Positions 42,898 through 53,089 of a DNA stretch of 64,000 nucleotides are shown here, piece after piece; within the stretch, counting starts at the first letter, position 1, and each line of letters starts with the position of its first letter. The stretch is from Hortaea werneckii. Its lineage: Eukaryota; Ascomycota; Dothideomycetes; Mycosphaerellales; Teratosphaeriaceae. Both the position numbers and the translations under genes were made by a program. The stretch lies in assembly GCA_037044905.1 (NCBI GenBank), contig JBAOKB010000144.1:372001-436000 (forward strand), in the 5' to 3' direction. The notes beneath the pieces were generated by a model. The model made no database searches. It was not told the DNA's origin and worked only from the letters and a program-made list of their open reading frames with translations.

Positions 42898-43785
42898 CTA
42901 CCGCACCTCCCCATTCCCCTTCTCCCCCTCATCCTTCTCCCCATCAACCTTCACCGCCTTCCCACTCCCCTCATAATACGCATCCTGCGCCTTGCGCTTC
43001 CCCTCGGAGACATCGCCCATATGACTCGGCGCGACGCCCTTCCCCTCCCAGAACCTCCTCCGCTCCTGCAGAAGCTCCTGCGCCCAGCTCTGCATCTCCG
43101 GCAGGGCGATCTTGCCCGCCACACGGCTGAACTCCCCGAGATCCAGCCCCGCGCTTTCTTCGCTTCGCCCGTGCGCCCGCTCGTACTCGACCATCTGCAG
43201 CAGGAGCTCGATCTTATCCACGTCGTGCACGAAATGCGACTCGGGCGTCTGGCTGTCTTCGTATTCCTGCCACGCGGCGCGGATCTGCTCCCGGGCGTGC
43301 GCGTTGCTTTGCCCCGGGAGACTGCCCAGCAGGGCCGAGCAGATGTAGTCCATGGTTTCGGTTTCGCGGCGGGATTTTTCGGTCTTGGTGACGCCGTCCA
43401 CGGGCGTGATGTCGCCTACCAGGCTCTCGGCCATGTCGTGCACGAGGGCCATGCGCGTGCAGCGGGGGAGGTCGAGGGTGCTGGCCAGGGTCGGTGGGCA
43501 GAGGAGCGTCATGATTGACATCCGGTACATGTGGTCGGCGATGCTCTCGCCGTGGTTGATGCCGAAGCGGCGCCAGCCTTCGCGTTTGGTCGTCTTGAGG
43601 CGCTCGAGCAGGTGGAAGAAGGGGATGGGGGTGGTGGGGTTGGTGGGGTAGGGGTCGGGCAGGGTGGACAGGACGGTGTGTGGGGTCCATTGTTGGTGGG
43701 CGGCGGAGTTGGGGGTCAGGACGCCGGAGTTGTCGCTGGGAGGGAGGTTGGTCTGGGAGGCTTCCTCGATTTTGCTGGGAGCCAT
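42898..43785 (-). CDS. HD-domain 5'-nucleotidase (HDDC2/YGL101W-like)
   Basis: A 295-residue single-exon protein. It carries the HD phosphohydrolase motifs of the YfbR/HDDC2 group: SIADHMYRMSIMTLL, then ALVHDMAESLVGDITP, and later HFVHDVDKIELLLQMVEYE, which supply the metal-binding His/Asp residues. Bacterial YfbR is a deoxyribonucleoside 5'-monophosphatase; the fungal proteins (yeast YGL101W, YBR242W) are assigned by homology. The N-terminus is low complexity and the C-terminus is Lys/Glu/Gly-rich. It is probably a cytosolic nucleotide-pool enzyme. No frame break. Confidence 0.9.
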   Translation of the reverse strand: MAPSKIEEASQTNLPPSDNSGVLTPNSAAHQQWTPHTVLSTLPDPYPTNPTTPIPFFHLLERLKTTKREGWRRFGINHGESIADHMYRMSIMTLLCPPTLASTLDLPRCTRMALVHDMAESLVGDITPVDGVTKTEKSRRETETMDYICSALLGSLPGQSNAHAREQIRAAWQEYEDSQTPESHFVHDVDKIELLLQMVEYERAHGRSEESAGLDLGEFSRVAGKIALPEMQSWAQELLQERRRFWEGKGVAPSHMGDVSEGKRKAQDAYYEGSGKAVKVDGEKDEGEKGNGEVR

Positions 43786-44251
43786 GATTGGGGATGTTGG
43801 TGGAGGTGGAGGGATGGGAGTCAGGTGTTGAGCAACGTCGCACGCGGTTTATGTATCAAGTACCGGATGCAACTGCGTTTAGGTATGTTTGTGTGTTTCC
43901 CAAGGGGAATAAGCAATGTTGAATGAAATGGTATGAAATGGTGTGTTTGCAGCAAACTGCTTAATCAGTGTAGATGTTTTCCTACAGCATCATCCCTGCA
44001 GCCGATCCGCCCGAATTGAGTTGGTGTGGGGTTCCGCTAACTTTACTGTACCTTAAGGTATGTGTACTGTACTGTTTACTTACACCTATTGGTATTATTA
44101 TTCAGGTACACACATAGTGGTGCCTTACAGTTACAACTTCAGTGTTCTGATCAGTCGTCAAATGGTCAATCAAAACAATCACTTCACCATTGATTGAACC
44201 CGCGACGCGATCTTCTTCCCATGTCCACCCCAACTCTCTCGCACCGCAACC
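43786..44251. other. Divergent promoter region, HD enzyme / HAUS6
   Basis: A 466-bp region between divergent genes. It contains repeated short CCTTAAGG/GTACTGTACTGT-like motifs around 44047-44080 but no exon. Confidence 0.5.
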
Positions 44252-46879
44252 ATGGAACGACCAATGTCTCGTGATCACCCACCGTCAACATCAACATCAA
44301 CATCAACCCCCCGAGGCCACACTCGCAATCAATCCTCCACCGCCACTACCGCCAAGTCCGCAAGTCACTCCCTCATCTCCCTCTTCGCCACCAACCTCCG
44401 CCTGCTCGGCCTCGACACCCACCCGGACTGTCCTGCTCTCCTCACCCTCCACACCTTCACCAATCCCACCGACTCCCGGACCCGCATCCGCACCGCCGAG
44501 TTCGCCCTCTACCACCTCTTCCGGCTCTACCACCCCGCCACTGCTGCCGACAAGCTCCGTCCCTTCTACCCACCCCTCGAACCGCTACAGAGCGTCAACC
44601 TCCGCGCTGCTCTCTTCCGATGTCTCGACACTCTGAAGAAGAATGGCGTCCTCGGCCGCGAGACGGTCTTGCGGAAGAGCATGCTGGATGAATGTCAAGG
44701 CGAGAAGTTCTGGGAACTATGTCTAGCCTTCTCCGCCCTCGTGTTGCGGAAGTCGGTCCTCGAGCGCGAGCAGAAGGAAGCGGACGAGTTTGGCATCCCC
44801 ATTGCTGAGCGACTAGGGACGGCCTCGGGTTTGCGCAGGAATGAGAAAGACGTCTTGACTCCGTTGGCGATCGCACACCGTGTGAGTCTGAGCAGGGGGC
44901 TTGGTGAGCGAGAAACGAAGAAGCAGGCATTCGCCCGTCTGTATGATGTCCTGGTCGAGAAGGAAGCCGAGCTTGCACGCAGGAAGGAGAAAGTGCAGCA
45001 GACGGCTTCGGGGTTGGCCGACCAGGTGGCAAGTGTAGAGGGTGTTGAGCAGAGCGTGAAGAAAGGCTGGCATGGGAACAGAGAGTTGCAGAAGGTGTTG
45101 ATCAATGGCGACACCTCTGCAGGCGCTGACGCTGTCCTAACTCGACCGCTACATAAGCTCACCGCAACCGACAAAGAACAGCCCCAAACCGACCGGGGCT
45201 TACTAGAGAATCTCGCCTACTCAGCGACCAGACAACAACACCGCGTCAGAAAATGGCAAAGCATGCACGAATCTTTCCTAGCCAGACGGCAGCCAACTTC
45301 CATCCCAGCGACAATCCCCGAAGAAGGCACAAAAGTAGGCAACCTCCGCTTCGACAAACATCACCACCTCAGCATCAGAGACACCCCTCTTCCACCGCCT
45401 TCCTCACCTAATCGCCCCCCACCACCTTCCCGCCAGGACTCCGTCGTATCCCGATACGACGACATCCTAACCTCGATGCGCGAGGAACTCCGACAACGCA
45501 ATCGCCACAACGGCGGGACCTTCTCTGCCTCGCGCTCTCCGGAACGACAACCCGCCCCATCCACCACTTCTTCCTCCTTCTCCCGCAGACAAAGCCTCGT
45601 GGCCAGGAAACCCAGCATCCAAATCGACACCGCCGCGGGGACTCTATCTCAGCAACAGCAGGACCCTCACCAACGCTCCGCCTCCGAAACCGCAGTCCCG
45701 ATGCGTCCTTCGATGGCGCGGCGGGCCAGCTCCCGCAGTCGGAGCTATCAGCAGCCGAAAGTCGAGGGGATGCGGTATCCCATCCCGCTGAAGTCTGAAT
45801 TGTTCTCGCCGTTGAAGACGGGGAGTGGGGGTGGGAGTAGTAGGAGGGGCAGTGCGGCGAGTCCCTCCCCGTTGGCTGCGGCGGGGGAGTCGATGGTCGC
45901 TAGTCCTGTGCAGGAGAGGGAGGAGAGGGAGGAGCTGGGGGTTGGTGGGAATGATGGTGGGTCGCGTAACGAGGGAGATGTGCGACAGCAGCAAGGTTTT
46001 GGGGATGGGGAGAGGGAGGGGGGGGGTTCGGGTCAGAGTACCGGGGATGCGCATCAGAAGATTGATAGTGCCGTGGGGTTGGGGATCGATTCTGGTTCTG
46101 TTCTTAAGCCGAAGGCGAAGATTGGGGAGACGGGGTCTGAGTCGCCATCGAATGGTGTCAAGGAGGAGGGAGCGGATGCGGAAAGGATTTCGATTCCAGA
46201 CCGGGAATCGAGGATTCCTCCCCTTCCTTCCAGGAGAGAATCTGAGGAAGAGGAAACCCGACAACACCCTCCCGTCTCCCCACGTCGTGGCACCCTCGCA
46301 GACCGTACCCTTGTTTCCCTCTCCGGAAAGAGAGGAAGTCAAGAAGTACCGAGTCGTCCCTCCTCCTCGACCTCTCCTCCGCCAGGCCCCAACGATCTCA
46401 TCGTCGTCGAAACGGCCGCTGAAGAACCCCTTGCCCCTCCCACTGAGACCTCATCACCGAACCCAACCACTCCCGCGCCTCTCGCCCGACATCCCTCCCT
46501 CTCCGACCGCGCCCGGCAGACCATGGCCATGGGACCTCCACCAAGCGCCACCGCCCACAAATCCCTCGTGGAAGTCGAGTTCCAGCCAGACGAAACGGAC
46601 CTCGACACCACCCACCTAGCGCAAGAGACCTCCCGATTTTCGCGGACAACAGCGGTAACAGGCCAGGAAACAGACGCTAGCAGCAGCAGGAGAAAGACGC
46701 GGAGGGATCTCACGCCCCGTGAGAACCTCTTTAGTCCTGATGCCGATATGGATAGTGTGTTTAAGGCCCGACCGAGGGTTGCCGTCAGTCCGGTCGGGGT
46801 TAGTCCTTTTCGTGAAGCGGGAGGGGATGAGGAGGATGAGGAGGTGGAGTTGGGGAGCTCGCCTTTGGGTGGGAGGTAA
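44252..46879 (+). CDS. HAUS6: HAUS augmin-like complex subunit 6, fungal type
   Basis: An 875-residue single-exon protein. The N-terminal region (about residues 40-220) matches the HAUS6 N-terminal domain of filamentous fungi: LISLFATNLRLLGLD, RIRTAEFALYHLFRLY, LRPFYPPLEPLQSVNLRAALFRCLDTLKKNGVLGR and MLDECQGEKFWELC. A predicted coiled region follows (ARLYDVLVEKEAELARRKEKVQ). The rest is long, disordered and Ser/Pro/Arg-rich. Augmin recruits gamma-tubulin to existing microtubules to branch new ones; it is present in many filamentous fungi but absent from budding yeast. The second half shows much length-variable low complexity. Intact frame. Confidence 0.9.
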   Translation: MERPMSRDHPPSTSTSTSTPRGHTRNQSSTATTAKSASHSLISLFATNLRLLGLDTHPDCPALLTLHTFTNPTDSRTRIRTAEFALYHLFRLYHPATAADKLRPFYPPLEPLQSVNLRAALFRCLDTLKKNGVLGRETVLRKSMLDECQGEKFWELCLAFSALVLRKSVLEREQKEADEFGIPIAERLGTASGLRRNEKDVLTPLAIAHRVSLSRGLGERETKKQAFARLYDVLVEKEAELARRKEKVQQTASGLADQVASVEGVEQSVKKGWHGNRELQKVLINGDTSAGADAVLTRPLHKLTATDKEQPQTDRGLLENLAYSATRQQHRVRKWQSMHESFLARRQPTSIPATIPEEGTKVGNLRFDKHHHLSIRDTPLPPPSSPNRPPPPSRQDSVVSRYDDILTSMREELRQRNRHNGGTFSASRSPERQPAPSTTSSSFSRRQSLVARKPSIQIDTAAGTLSQQQQDPHQRSASETAVPMRPSMARRASSRSRSYQQPKVEGMRYPIPLKSELFSPLKTGSGGGSSRRGSAASPSPLAAAGESMVASPVQEREEREELGVGGNDGGSRNEGDVRQQQGFGDGEREGGGSGQSTGDAHQKIDSAVGLGIDSGSVLKPKAKIGETGSESPSNGVKEEGADAERISIPDRESRIPPLPSRRESEEEETRQHPPVSPRRGTLADRTLVSLSGKRGSQEVPSRPSSSTSPPPGPNDLIVVETAAEEPLAPPTETSSPNPTTPAPLARHPSLSDRARQTMAMGPPPSATAHKSLVEVEFQPDETDLDTTHLAQETSRFSRTTAVTGQETDASSSRRKTRRDLTPRENLFSPDADMDSVFKARPRVAVSPVGVSPFREAGGDEEDEEVELGSSPLGGR
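44285..44308. repeat. (ATCAAC) hexanucleotide repeat inside HAUS6
   Basis: About four units, coding for an alternating Ser-Thr tract near the HAUS6 N-terminus. Confidence 0.75.
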
Positions 46880-47522
46880 AGGGATTTTCTTTCTTCGGTT
46901 CTCGACTTAGGTGGTTGGCGAGAGAAAGGGACGAGACTCCATTTTCCTGAGTATGAGTGCGAAGCAGCAGGGGAGGGAAACGAGGGTTCAAGTTCGACTA
47001 GGAAGGCCAGCCAGAGGGAAGGAAGACGGCTTGTGGAGACTTGATCGAGAAATGAAAGATCGCGCGAAAAAGAAAATCTTGGCCGGCTGAGTCTTTTGGC
47101 CCGGTTCCGTGTTTGGCGATGGGAGGAAGGGTAAGGATACAGATCAACGGGGAAAGTACATGGGGAGGAAAGCGTGGGCCTATCGAGGAGGCGTATTGCC
47201 TTCCAAGACTTTTTCGCCACCGTGTACATCTCAAGTCTTTGCGAGGCTCTTAGGAGAGAATGGGCTCAATGTCGACCTCTTGAGTGTCAGGTTTGAGAAG
47301 ATTCTCATCGATCTTCTGAATGCATGTGTGATTCCCAAGGCCCAATTCATTTTCCTTCATTCGTATTATCATTATCATCGTTCACCTAGGCCGACCCAAG
47401 GTCATCCTTTCGTGAACAGGCTAGTAACATGAGAAGCTCGTAATCACCAAGCATGATTCACGTTTTTTCTTTGCCCCCAAATTAGGACCCATTACGCAGA
47501 CCTTACCCACTCGTCTTCTTCT
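46880..47522. other. Convergent intergenic region
   Basis: A 643-bp gap between HAUS6 and the oxidoreductase. I see no coding exon; it likely contains both 3' UTRs. Confidence 0.55.
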
Positions 47523-48654
47523 CTATGCAAGCTCAATAACAACCTTCTTCGCCGAAACCCCCTCCTTATTCTTCTGCAACCCCTTCTGCACGCTCTCGAG
47601 CCCCTTCCCCACCACCAACGGCTCCGGCACCGCCATCAGCTTCCCCTGCTCCAACGCCGGCGTAATATACCCTTCCCAGACCGGGTGCGTGAGCGGGTTA
47701 ATCCCAAACACACTCGCCACCTTCACCGAGCTGGGCACCTTCTCCGGCGGGCCCAGCACCACGGATAGCACCCCGCCGCCGAGCTTCTCCAGGATCGGCA
47801 CTGTGGCGTGGAAGCTCTGGTCCGCCGCCGAAATGGCGTCGTACACGCCTACGAAGTCGCCGCCGGCTTTCCGCACCGCGGCCACGACCTCGTCGACTAC
47901 GCTGCCGGACTTGTAGTCCACGACGTCCACGGCGCCGCAGGCCCGGCAGAAGTCGAAGTTGTGCGCCGACGCCGTCGTGATCACTTTCGCTCCCGCGGCG
48001 GTCGCGAGTTGGGTGGCGAGCGCGCCGACCGAGGAGCTGCCGCCCCAGACTACGAGGGTTTTGTTGGAGGGGGAGGGGTTGAGGGACGGGAGGGGGAGCC
48101 CGAGACCTTTGCTTTCCGCGGCGGGGGAGCAGAGGCCAACGAGCGCCGTGTCGACTGCGAGTGGCAGGACGGAGCCTTGGGCGTAGGTGATGGAGGCCGG
48201 GAGGTGGGCGGAGGTGTGGCTCGGGACGCGGGCGAAGTGTTGGAAGCCGCCGTCTTGCGGGTCGCCGGTTGCGAGGCTGGTGCAGTGGCTTTTGGGGTAT
48301 CGGGTTAGCTTTCCGGTCTCTCATCTCTTCAAGGAGTGGACGGAGGACGCAGATGTAGAAAGGAAGGGAAGAAGAGACGTACGCAGTTACCCGATCCCCC
48401 TTCTTAAACCTCTGGACCTTATCCCCAGCCTCGACGACTTCGCCGGCGATGTCGCAGCCCAGGATCGTCGGCCACTTCTGGACGAAGACACCGTAGTCCT
48501 GGATCTTCCAATCCACGGGGTTGACGGCGGTAGCGAAGACGCGCACGATCAGGTCCTCGGCGCCGGGCTTGGGCATGTCGGCTGCGGCGACACGGAGCGG
48601 CTTGTTGGCGCCGTCGAGCCAGGCGGCCTGGTTACCGGGTTGGTTGTGAGACAT
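47523..48654 (-). CDS. Medium-chain dehydrogenase, CipB-like zinc-independent oxidoreductase
   Basis: Exon 1 (48654-48383) and exon 2 (48288-47523) splice in frame across a 94-nt intron (GTACGT...AAAAG) to give about 345 residues. The MDR fold is clear: NQAAWLDGANKPLRV, VNPVDWKIQDYG, WPTILGCDIAGEVVEAGDKVQRFKKGDRVTA, the NADPH-binding Rossmann motif LVVWGGSSSVGALATQLA, and an ITTASAHNFDF segment. It lacks the usual zinc ligands of alcohol dehydrogenases and most resembles the quinone-oxidoreductase/trans-enoyl reductase-like CipB group. The substrate is unknown, and no secondary-metabolite core gene lies nearby. Confidence 0.87.
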
Positions 48655-50086
48655 TATGTTGTTCTTCTTCTTCTAGTTGTGTCCTTCTTTCTACTGAGTC
48701 AATGGGGTAGATTTGATGATCTGTGGTAAGTTGTTCGGTACGAGTGGATAGCAAGACAGGATTAAAAGAGTAGACGTAGTAGAGAAGGAAACACAGGAAA
48801 GATGATCCAACTTATATATGCATCCAGCTTTGTAATAACACATGCTACCCTTCTCACCTACCGACGATAATGATGTATTCACCCTCCGTGGTACGCTTGG
48901 GGAAAGCAAGAGAAAAAGGGCCCAGCTCGAGCTCTCTTGCAACTGACAACTAAGCGGGTCGTGATGTCAAGCTTCGGACTTAAAAAAAGAAGCTCGAGGT
49001 CCCCAAACATCCCACCTGCATGCATGATGACCAACCCTTTTCCCCGGCCCTCGCCTGCAATCATACAGCGAAAGTCTCCCATTATGCTGATCTCGATGTC
49101 CCGCCTTTGAGCGCCAATTTCAACGACCTAAGTGCAAGGAGACTCGGGAGTTGGGCGTTTCGTATCGGTAAGTTTGCTCGTTGGTGAGAAACATGAGAAC
49201 ACCCTACCTCCGTCTGAGAACGGAGATAGAAACCCTTGCAGGTTTTCCGTCCCACGGAAGCAAGCCCCGCCGTTTATGTAAGCACGCACGCTTGGACTGC
49301 TTCTCATGAGATTCGAGCGAGCGCGAGAAGATATGGAGATACTAGTATGTACATAACTACTATGGTATGTAGAGAGATGAAACCCACGCTCGGGCTGACT
49401 CAGCCCTTTGCTTCTTGCATGCACTACACGTTGCTCTAGTACGTACTACGACATACAGCACCGGGAGATAGTATGTATGCAGTCCCAACTCATCATGGGG
49501 ACCCGACCGCAGCGCCCATGGCACAAGAAAGAAACGAACCTGCAGCAGAGCCGGCCGCTTCTCGCGCTGTGTTAGTCAATCATTACGATGGATGATCGGT
49601 AGAGCCTGCCTGGGCGACGAGGGACATGACATGTAATCGAGCTCGTAAGCCCTGCAGCTCATACCATTGGATGAAAGCTTCCTTCCTCATCCCCGTGATC
49701 CGGAGATTCGTAGTCTTGTAATCGCATGACACGAAGGAAGGGCGGGGCCAGAGGAACTGCGTCTACGAGTTAGGTGCACACAAAGGAGAGAACGTGAGTA
49801 ATCATCAACCAAATCAACCACAGTGAAACATTATGGCATGGAAGATGAGGTGGTCCGTAAAATATAGGTAGGTAGTCTCATCCGAGTAGAGTATGTAGTC
49901 GGCTTCGCAGCCATGGTATTTGATTTGAGGATAATAACAAAACGACTGTAAGAATCATTCCCCGCGTTTCTCACAACCCTCTCTCCCTTCCCCTTCCAGT
50001 TTACCTCACGCCCAGCTCATCTGATTCGCTATAAACGCGCCAAAGGAAAACAGAGCAACAAAAGCATCAACGTATGGCAGGCCAGT
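48655..50086. other. Intergenic, no gene seen
   Basis: A 1.43-kb region upstream of the oxidoreductase and downstream of the desaturase. It has TATA-like ATATATGC near 48815 and many short CT/AG-rich patches, but no supported exon. Confidence 0.55.
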
Positions 50087-51538
50087 CTATGCCGCACCAG
50101 CGCTCGCAGGCGGGTCATAGACCTTAGTGACCTGCTCGCCAGCCCGGACGATCCTCTGACCGTTCTCGTCTTTGACGATCATGGAGCCCTTGCCGTCATT
50201 GTTGGCGCGCTTCCAGATCTCGACTTCCATGCCGCCGCGGATTACACCGACACGCATGGTGGAGAGCAGGTTGTGGGCGGCGTTGGAGTGGTTGTAGACG
50301 CCGCCGTTGAACATGGCGGTCGCGTCCTTGCCGATCCCGCTCTTGATCATGGCCTTGCCACCGGGGTGGTCGGCGATGAAGTCGGTCACGTCGTGGACGA
50401 CACCGGCAACTGCGATCAGGCCACGGCCGTTCTGGCACTGGTCAACGTAGTCATCCCACTCGAGGACGGGCAGCTGCTCAAGCGGCACACCCCAGTTGAG
50501 CTTGGCGCGCTTCTGGTCGAGCTTCTTCTGCTGCTGCTGGAGACGGCCCTTCTCGATCTCGTTGGCACGGAACTGCTTCAGGTCGTACGCGAGGCCGAGC
50601 TGCTTCCAGGCCCAGATCGACCACTTGGTTGGGTCGTACTGGTGCCACTCGATCGCGTTGCGGTAGTCAGACGGGAACTCGTGGTGGAAGTTGTGGTAGC
50701 CCTCTCCGAGCGTGACGAGAGCGGTGATGACGTGGTCACGCGGGCTGTTGCGGTCGTCGAATGGCTGGTCGCCAAGCCAGTGTGCGAGGGAGTTCACACA
50801 GAAGGTTGCCTGCTGGACGAAGAAGATGCGGAGGATACCGGCGTAGATGAAGCCGCCCATCCAGTCACCCCAGCCGAGACCGCTGACCAGGCATGGGAAG
50901 ATCAAGCCCATGAAGAGGACGACCTTGAGGTAGTGCTTGTGCTGCCAGACGACAACGGCATCGTCGTTCAGGTCAGAGATGTCGGTACGGCCAATTCTCT
51001 TCGGGTTCTGCTTCATGATCATCCACCCGAAGTGCGAGTAGAGCAAACCCTTCCTGACGCTGTATGGGTCCTTGTCGGTGTCGGTGTAGCGGTGGTGCGC
51101 ACGGTGGTCGCGAGCCCACCATCTGATGGAACCCTCAACGGCACCGCCACCAACAGCAGCCAGGTAGATCTTGAGCGGGAGAGAAGCAGAGTAAGAAGTG
51201 TGAGCCCACAGCCTGTGGTAGCCGGCGGTGATACCGAGGCCGGTAGCGAAGTAGTACGCAACTGCCCAGACAGCGGTCTGCCACCTCAGCGGCGTCCACG
51301 TGGCGGTGATGAGACCAGCGATGGGAATGCCGACAATGAGGACGACATTGAGCCAGTTGACATGCTTGTACCAGTTTTTCTTGGTCAACGGCGTCTCGGT
51401 GATGTGTGGCTTCTTCGGGTCATAGTTCTTGTTCCTGACCGGCTCTTGTGGTGCTGGCTTGGACTCAGCACTGGGGATGTGAGACAGCTTGGCTGGGTCG
51501 ACAGCCGGCATGCCGGACGTCGGTTGATGCGAAGGCAT
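50087..51538 (-). CDS. OLE1: Acyl-CoA delta-9 desaturase with cytochrome b5 domain
   Basis: Introduces the first double bond into palmitoyl- and stearoyl-CoA at the ER. The 483-residue protein is intact and single-exon. Desaturase His boxes are visible: HRLWAH (about 108-113), HRAHH (about 145-149) and HNFHH (about 282-286), with hydrophobic spans between. The C-terminal cytochrome b5 domain has the heme-binding HPGG (about 391-394) and a second His near 417 (VYNHSNAAH). This fusion is the usual fungal arrangement. Strong codon bias gives a 426-residue antisense open frame, which I treat as a shadow. The long upstream region suggests complex control, as is known for yeast OLE1. Confidence 0.96.
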   Translation of the reverse strand: MPSHQPTSGMPAVDPAKLSHIPSAESKPAPQEPVRNKNYDPKKPHITETPLTKKNWYKHVNWLNVVLIVGIPIAGLITATWTPLRWQTAVWAVAYYFATGLGITAGYHRLWAHTSYSASLPLKIYLAAVGGGAVEGSIRWWARDHRAHHRYTDTDKDPYSVRKGLLYSHFGWMIMKQNPKRIGRTDISDLNDDAVVVWQHKHYLKVVLFMGLIFPCLVSGLGWGDWMGGFIYAGILRIFFVQQATFCVNSLAHWLGDQPFDDRNSPRDHVITALVTLGEGYHNFHHEFPSDYRNAIEWHQYDPTKWSIWAWKQLGLAYDLKQFRANEIEKGRLQQQQKKLDQKRAKLNWGVPLEQLPVLEWDDYVDQCQNGRGLIAVAGVVHDVTDFIADHPGGKAMIKSGIGKDATAMFNGGVYNHSNAAHNLLSTMRVGVIRGGMEVEIWKRANNDGKGSMIVKDENGQRIVRAGEQVTKVYDPPASAGAA

Positions 51539-53089
51539 CGTGTGGTGGATTGAGGTAGCTTGACTGCTACCGAGTAGAGATGAATTCCGAGGTGTCGAAA
51601 TCGTTCGTGGTTAAGGTGATGCTCAACTGTGATGAGCGATCAAAAATAGTGAAGGCCCACTTCCGCACGGTGAACGAAAGTCGGGTGGTCGGCGTGTCGC
51701 TCTGGGACAGTGGTGGTGAATGAGCTTGCAGGTAGGCAAGTGCAAGTAGGCAGAGAGAAAGACAGGTGGCAGAGGCGACGGTTTTGTCCCGTGGCGGATT
51801 GAAGCAGCGATGGTGGGGACGAGGCGATATCGTCCGTAGCTCAACAGATCTTGCGCTTTTGGTTTGCCGACCCCGTCAAGCGCAGGTCCAGGGCAACTTC
51901 CAGCCAAGCCGAGATGCGGGCGGTGAGTCGGCGCCAGGGTCTTCCCGCCTGTCCAGCTCGCTGTGCTCGTGGAATGCGGCCGAAAGTGCCTGCCTGCTCG
52001 CCGCTGATTGGCCCCGACACCCGCGCTGGACGGAGAAAAAGCGGTTGAGGATTTTCGTCATCTGGCGCCCGACGCTGTCAGAGGTGGCACCACTTTCCCA
52101 CAAATCCCACCACGCGTCTCCTGCCAGGCACAGCGCCACAGCCATTGGCAGAGAAGCGGGGCGGACAGCCTGCATTCCCCTTCGTCCCCCTTCACCAACC
52201 GGACGATTGACTTGCAGCTTCTTATGGCCGCCCGATCGACCCCAACTCCCGCATCGTTTCTGCCACTCGATACACTCGAAACGGGGCTAGCACGGTAGCG
52301 GGTGGCGCCGGCGGATTTCTGGGGAAACCAGGGACCCGACGCCTTCCAGAACAATCGTCCCCTCGCTCTGTCTAAGCCGTACTTGCCGAAGGAGCCCAAA
52401 CAGCGGGCTTCGGCCGTAAGGTCTGGGCTACAAGACCTATTGTTCGTCCTGTCACGATAGAGCTCGTGATGTTTCTCCTCTTGAACGGCTGGCAGGCAGC
52501 TCTCCCAACACAATGCGAGCTCCTTGCGAGGCGAGCTCCATCCGTTATTCCTACGGTGTCATCGCTATCGGCATACAGCACGGAGCTTAACGCGCAGCCA
52601 ATCAGAGGAGGCTGTCCAAACGACTACGGCCGACGAGTGATATGCGTCTTGAACTATACGAGAGAGCAAGACGTCCATGGTCACAGAAGCCGTGGACGTA
52701 GGCGACTCGCACGAATAACAGGAGTGTGCGTGTCATGATAAGGCGAAACACTGCATCACGTATTGATGTCTCAGGCTGGCAAGATGCACGCGCAATGAAA
52801 GCAGTCATCTCGATTGCCCGTGTCTGGCAAGTGTCATTCCGTCGGTACCTGCTCTACCTAGCAAACGACTCTGACCGAGCGTTGCAAGCTATGCTACGCT
52901 CGCACTCGCCATTCGCCATTCGCCATTCGCCGATTTACTTATCGCATTTCGCCGTCGCAAGGCCAGCTGGCCAAGCGGCAGTCAGTAACGGTTGCAAGCA
53001 GCTCCTCCATCGCCCATAGCCGAGCTCACGAGAGAACTGCCTTTGCAAACCGTTGTATCGCATTTCGCTGCGCTCGTCACACAAGGTGA
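51539..53089. other. Long promoter region of the desaturase, no gene seen
   Basis: About 1.55 kb upstream of OLE1, ending at the helicase 3' end. It includes TC- and GC-rich stretches and a short 7-bp tandem repeat. Open frames here show no family features. Confidence 0.55.
52906..52931. repeat. (ATTCGCC) tandem repeat
   Basis: Three to four direct copies of a 7-bp unit in the intergenic region. Too short and unspaced for a CRISPR or minisatellite array. Confidence 0.75.

Noticed and set aside
47523..51538. Secondary-metabolite cluster around the CipB-like oxidoreductase
   Set aside because: No polyketide synthase, peptide synthetase, terpene cyclase or P450 lies nearby; neighbours are housekeeping genes.
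50273..51553. A 426-codon open frame antisense to the desaturase
   Set aside because: It mirrors OLE1 almost exactly, has no domain features and follows from strong third-position G/C bias of the sense gene.
52906..52931. Tandem ATTCGCC copies as a CRISPR-like array
   Set aside because: The units are contiguous without spacers, and the host is a eukaryote.
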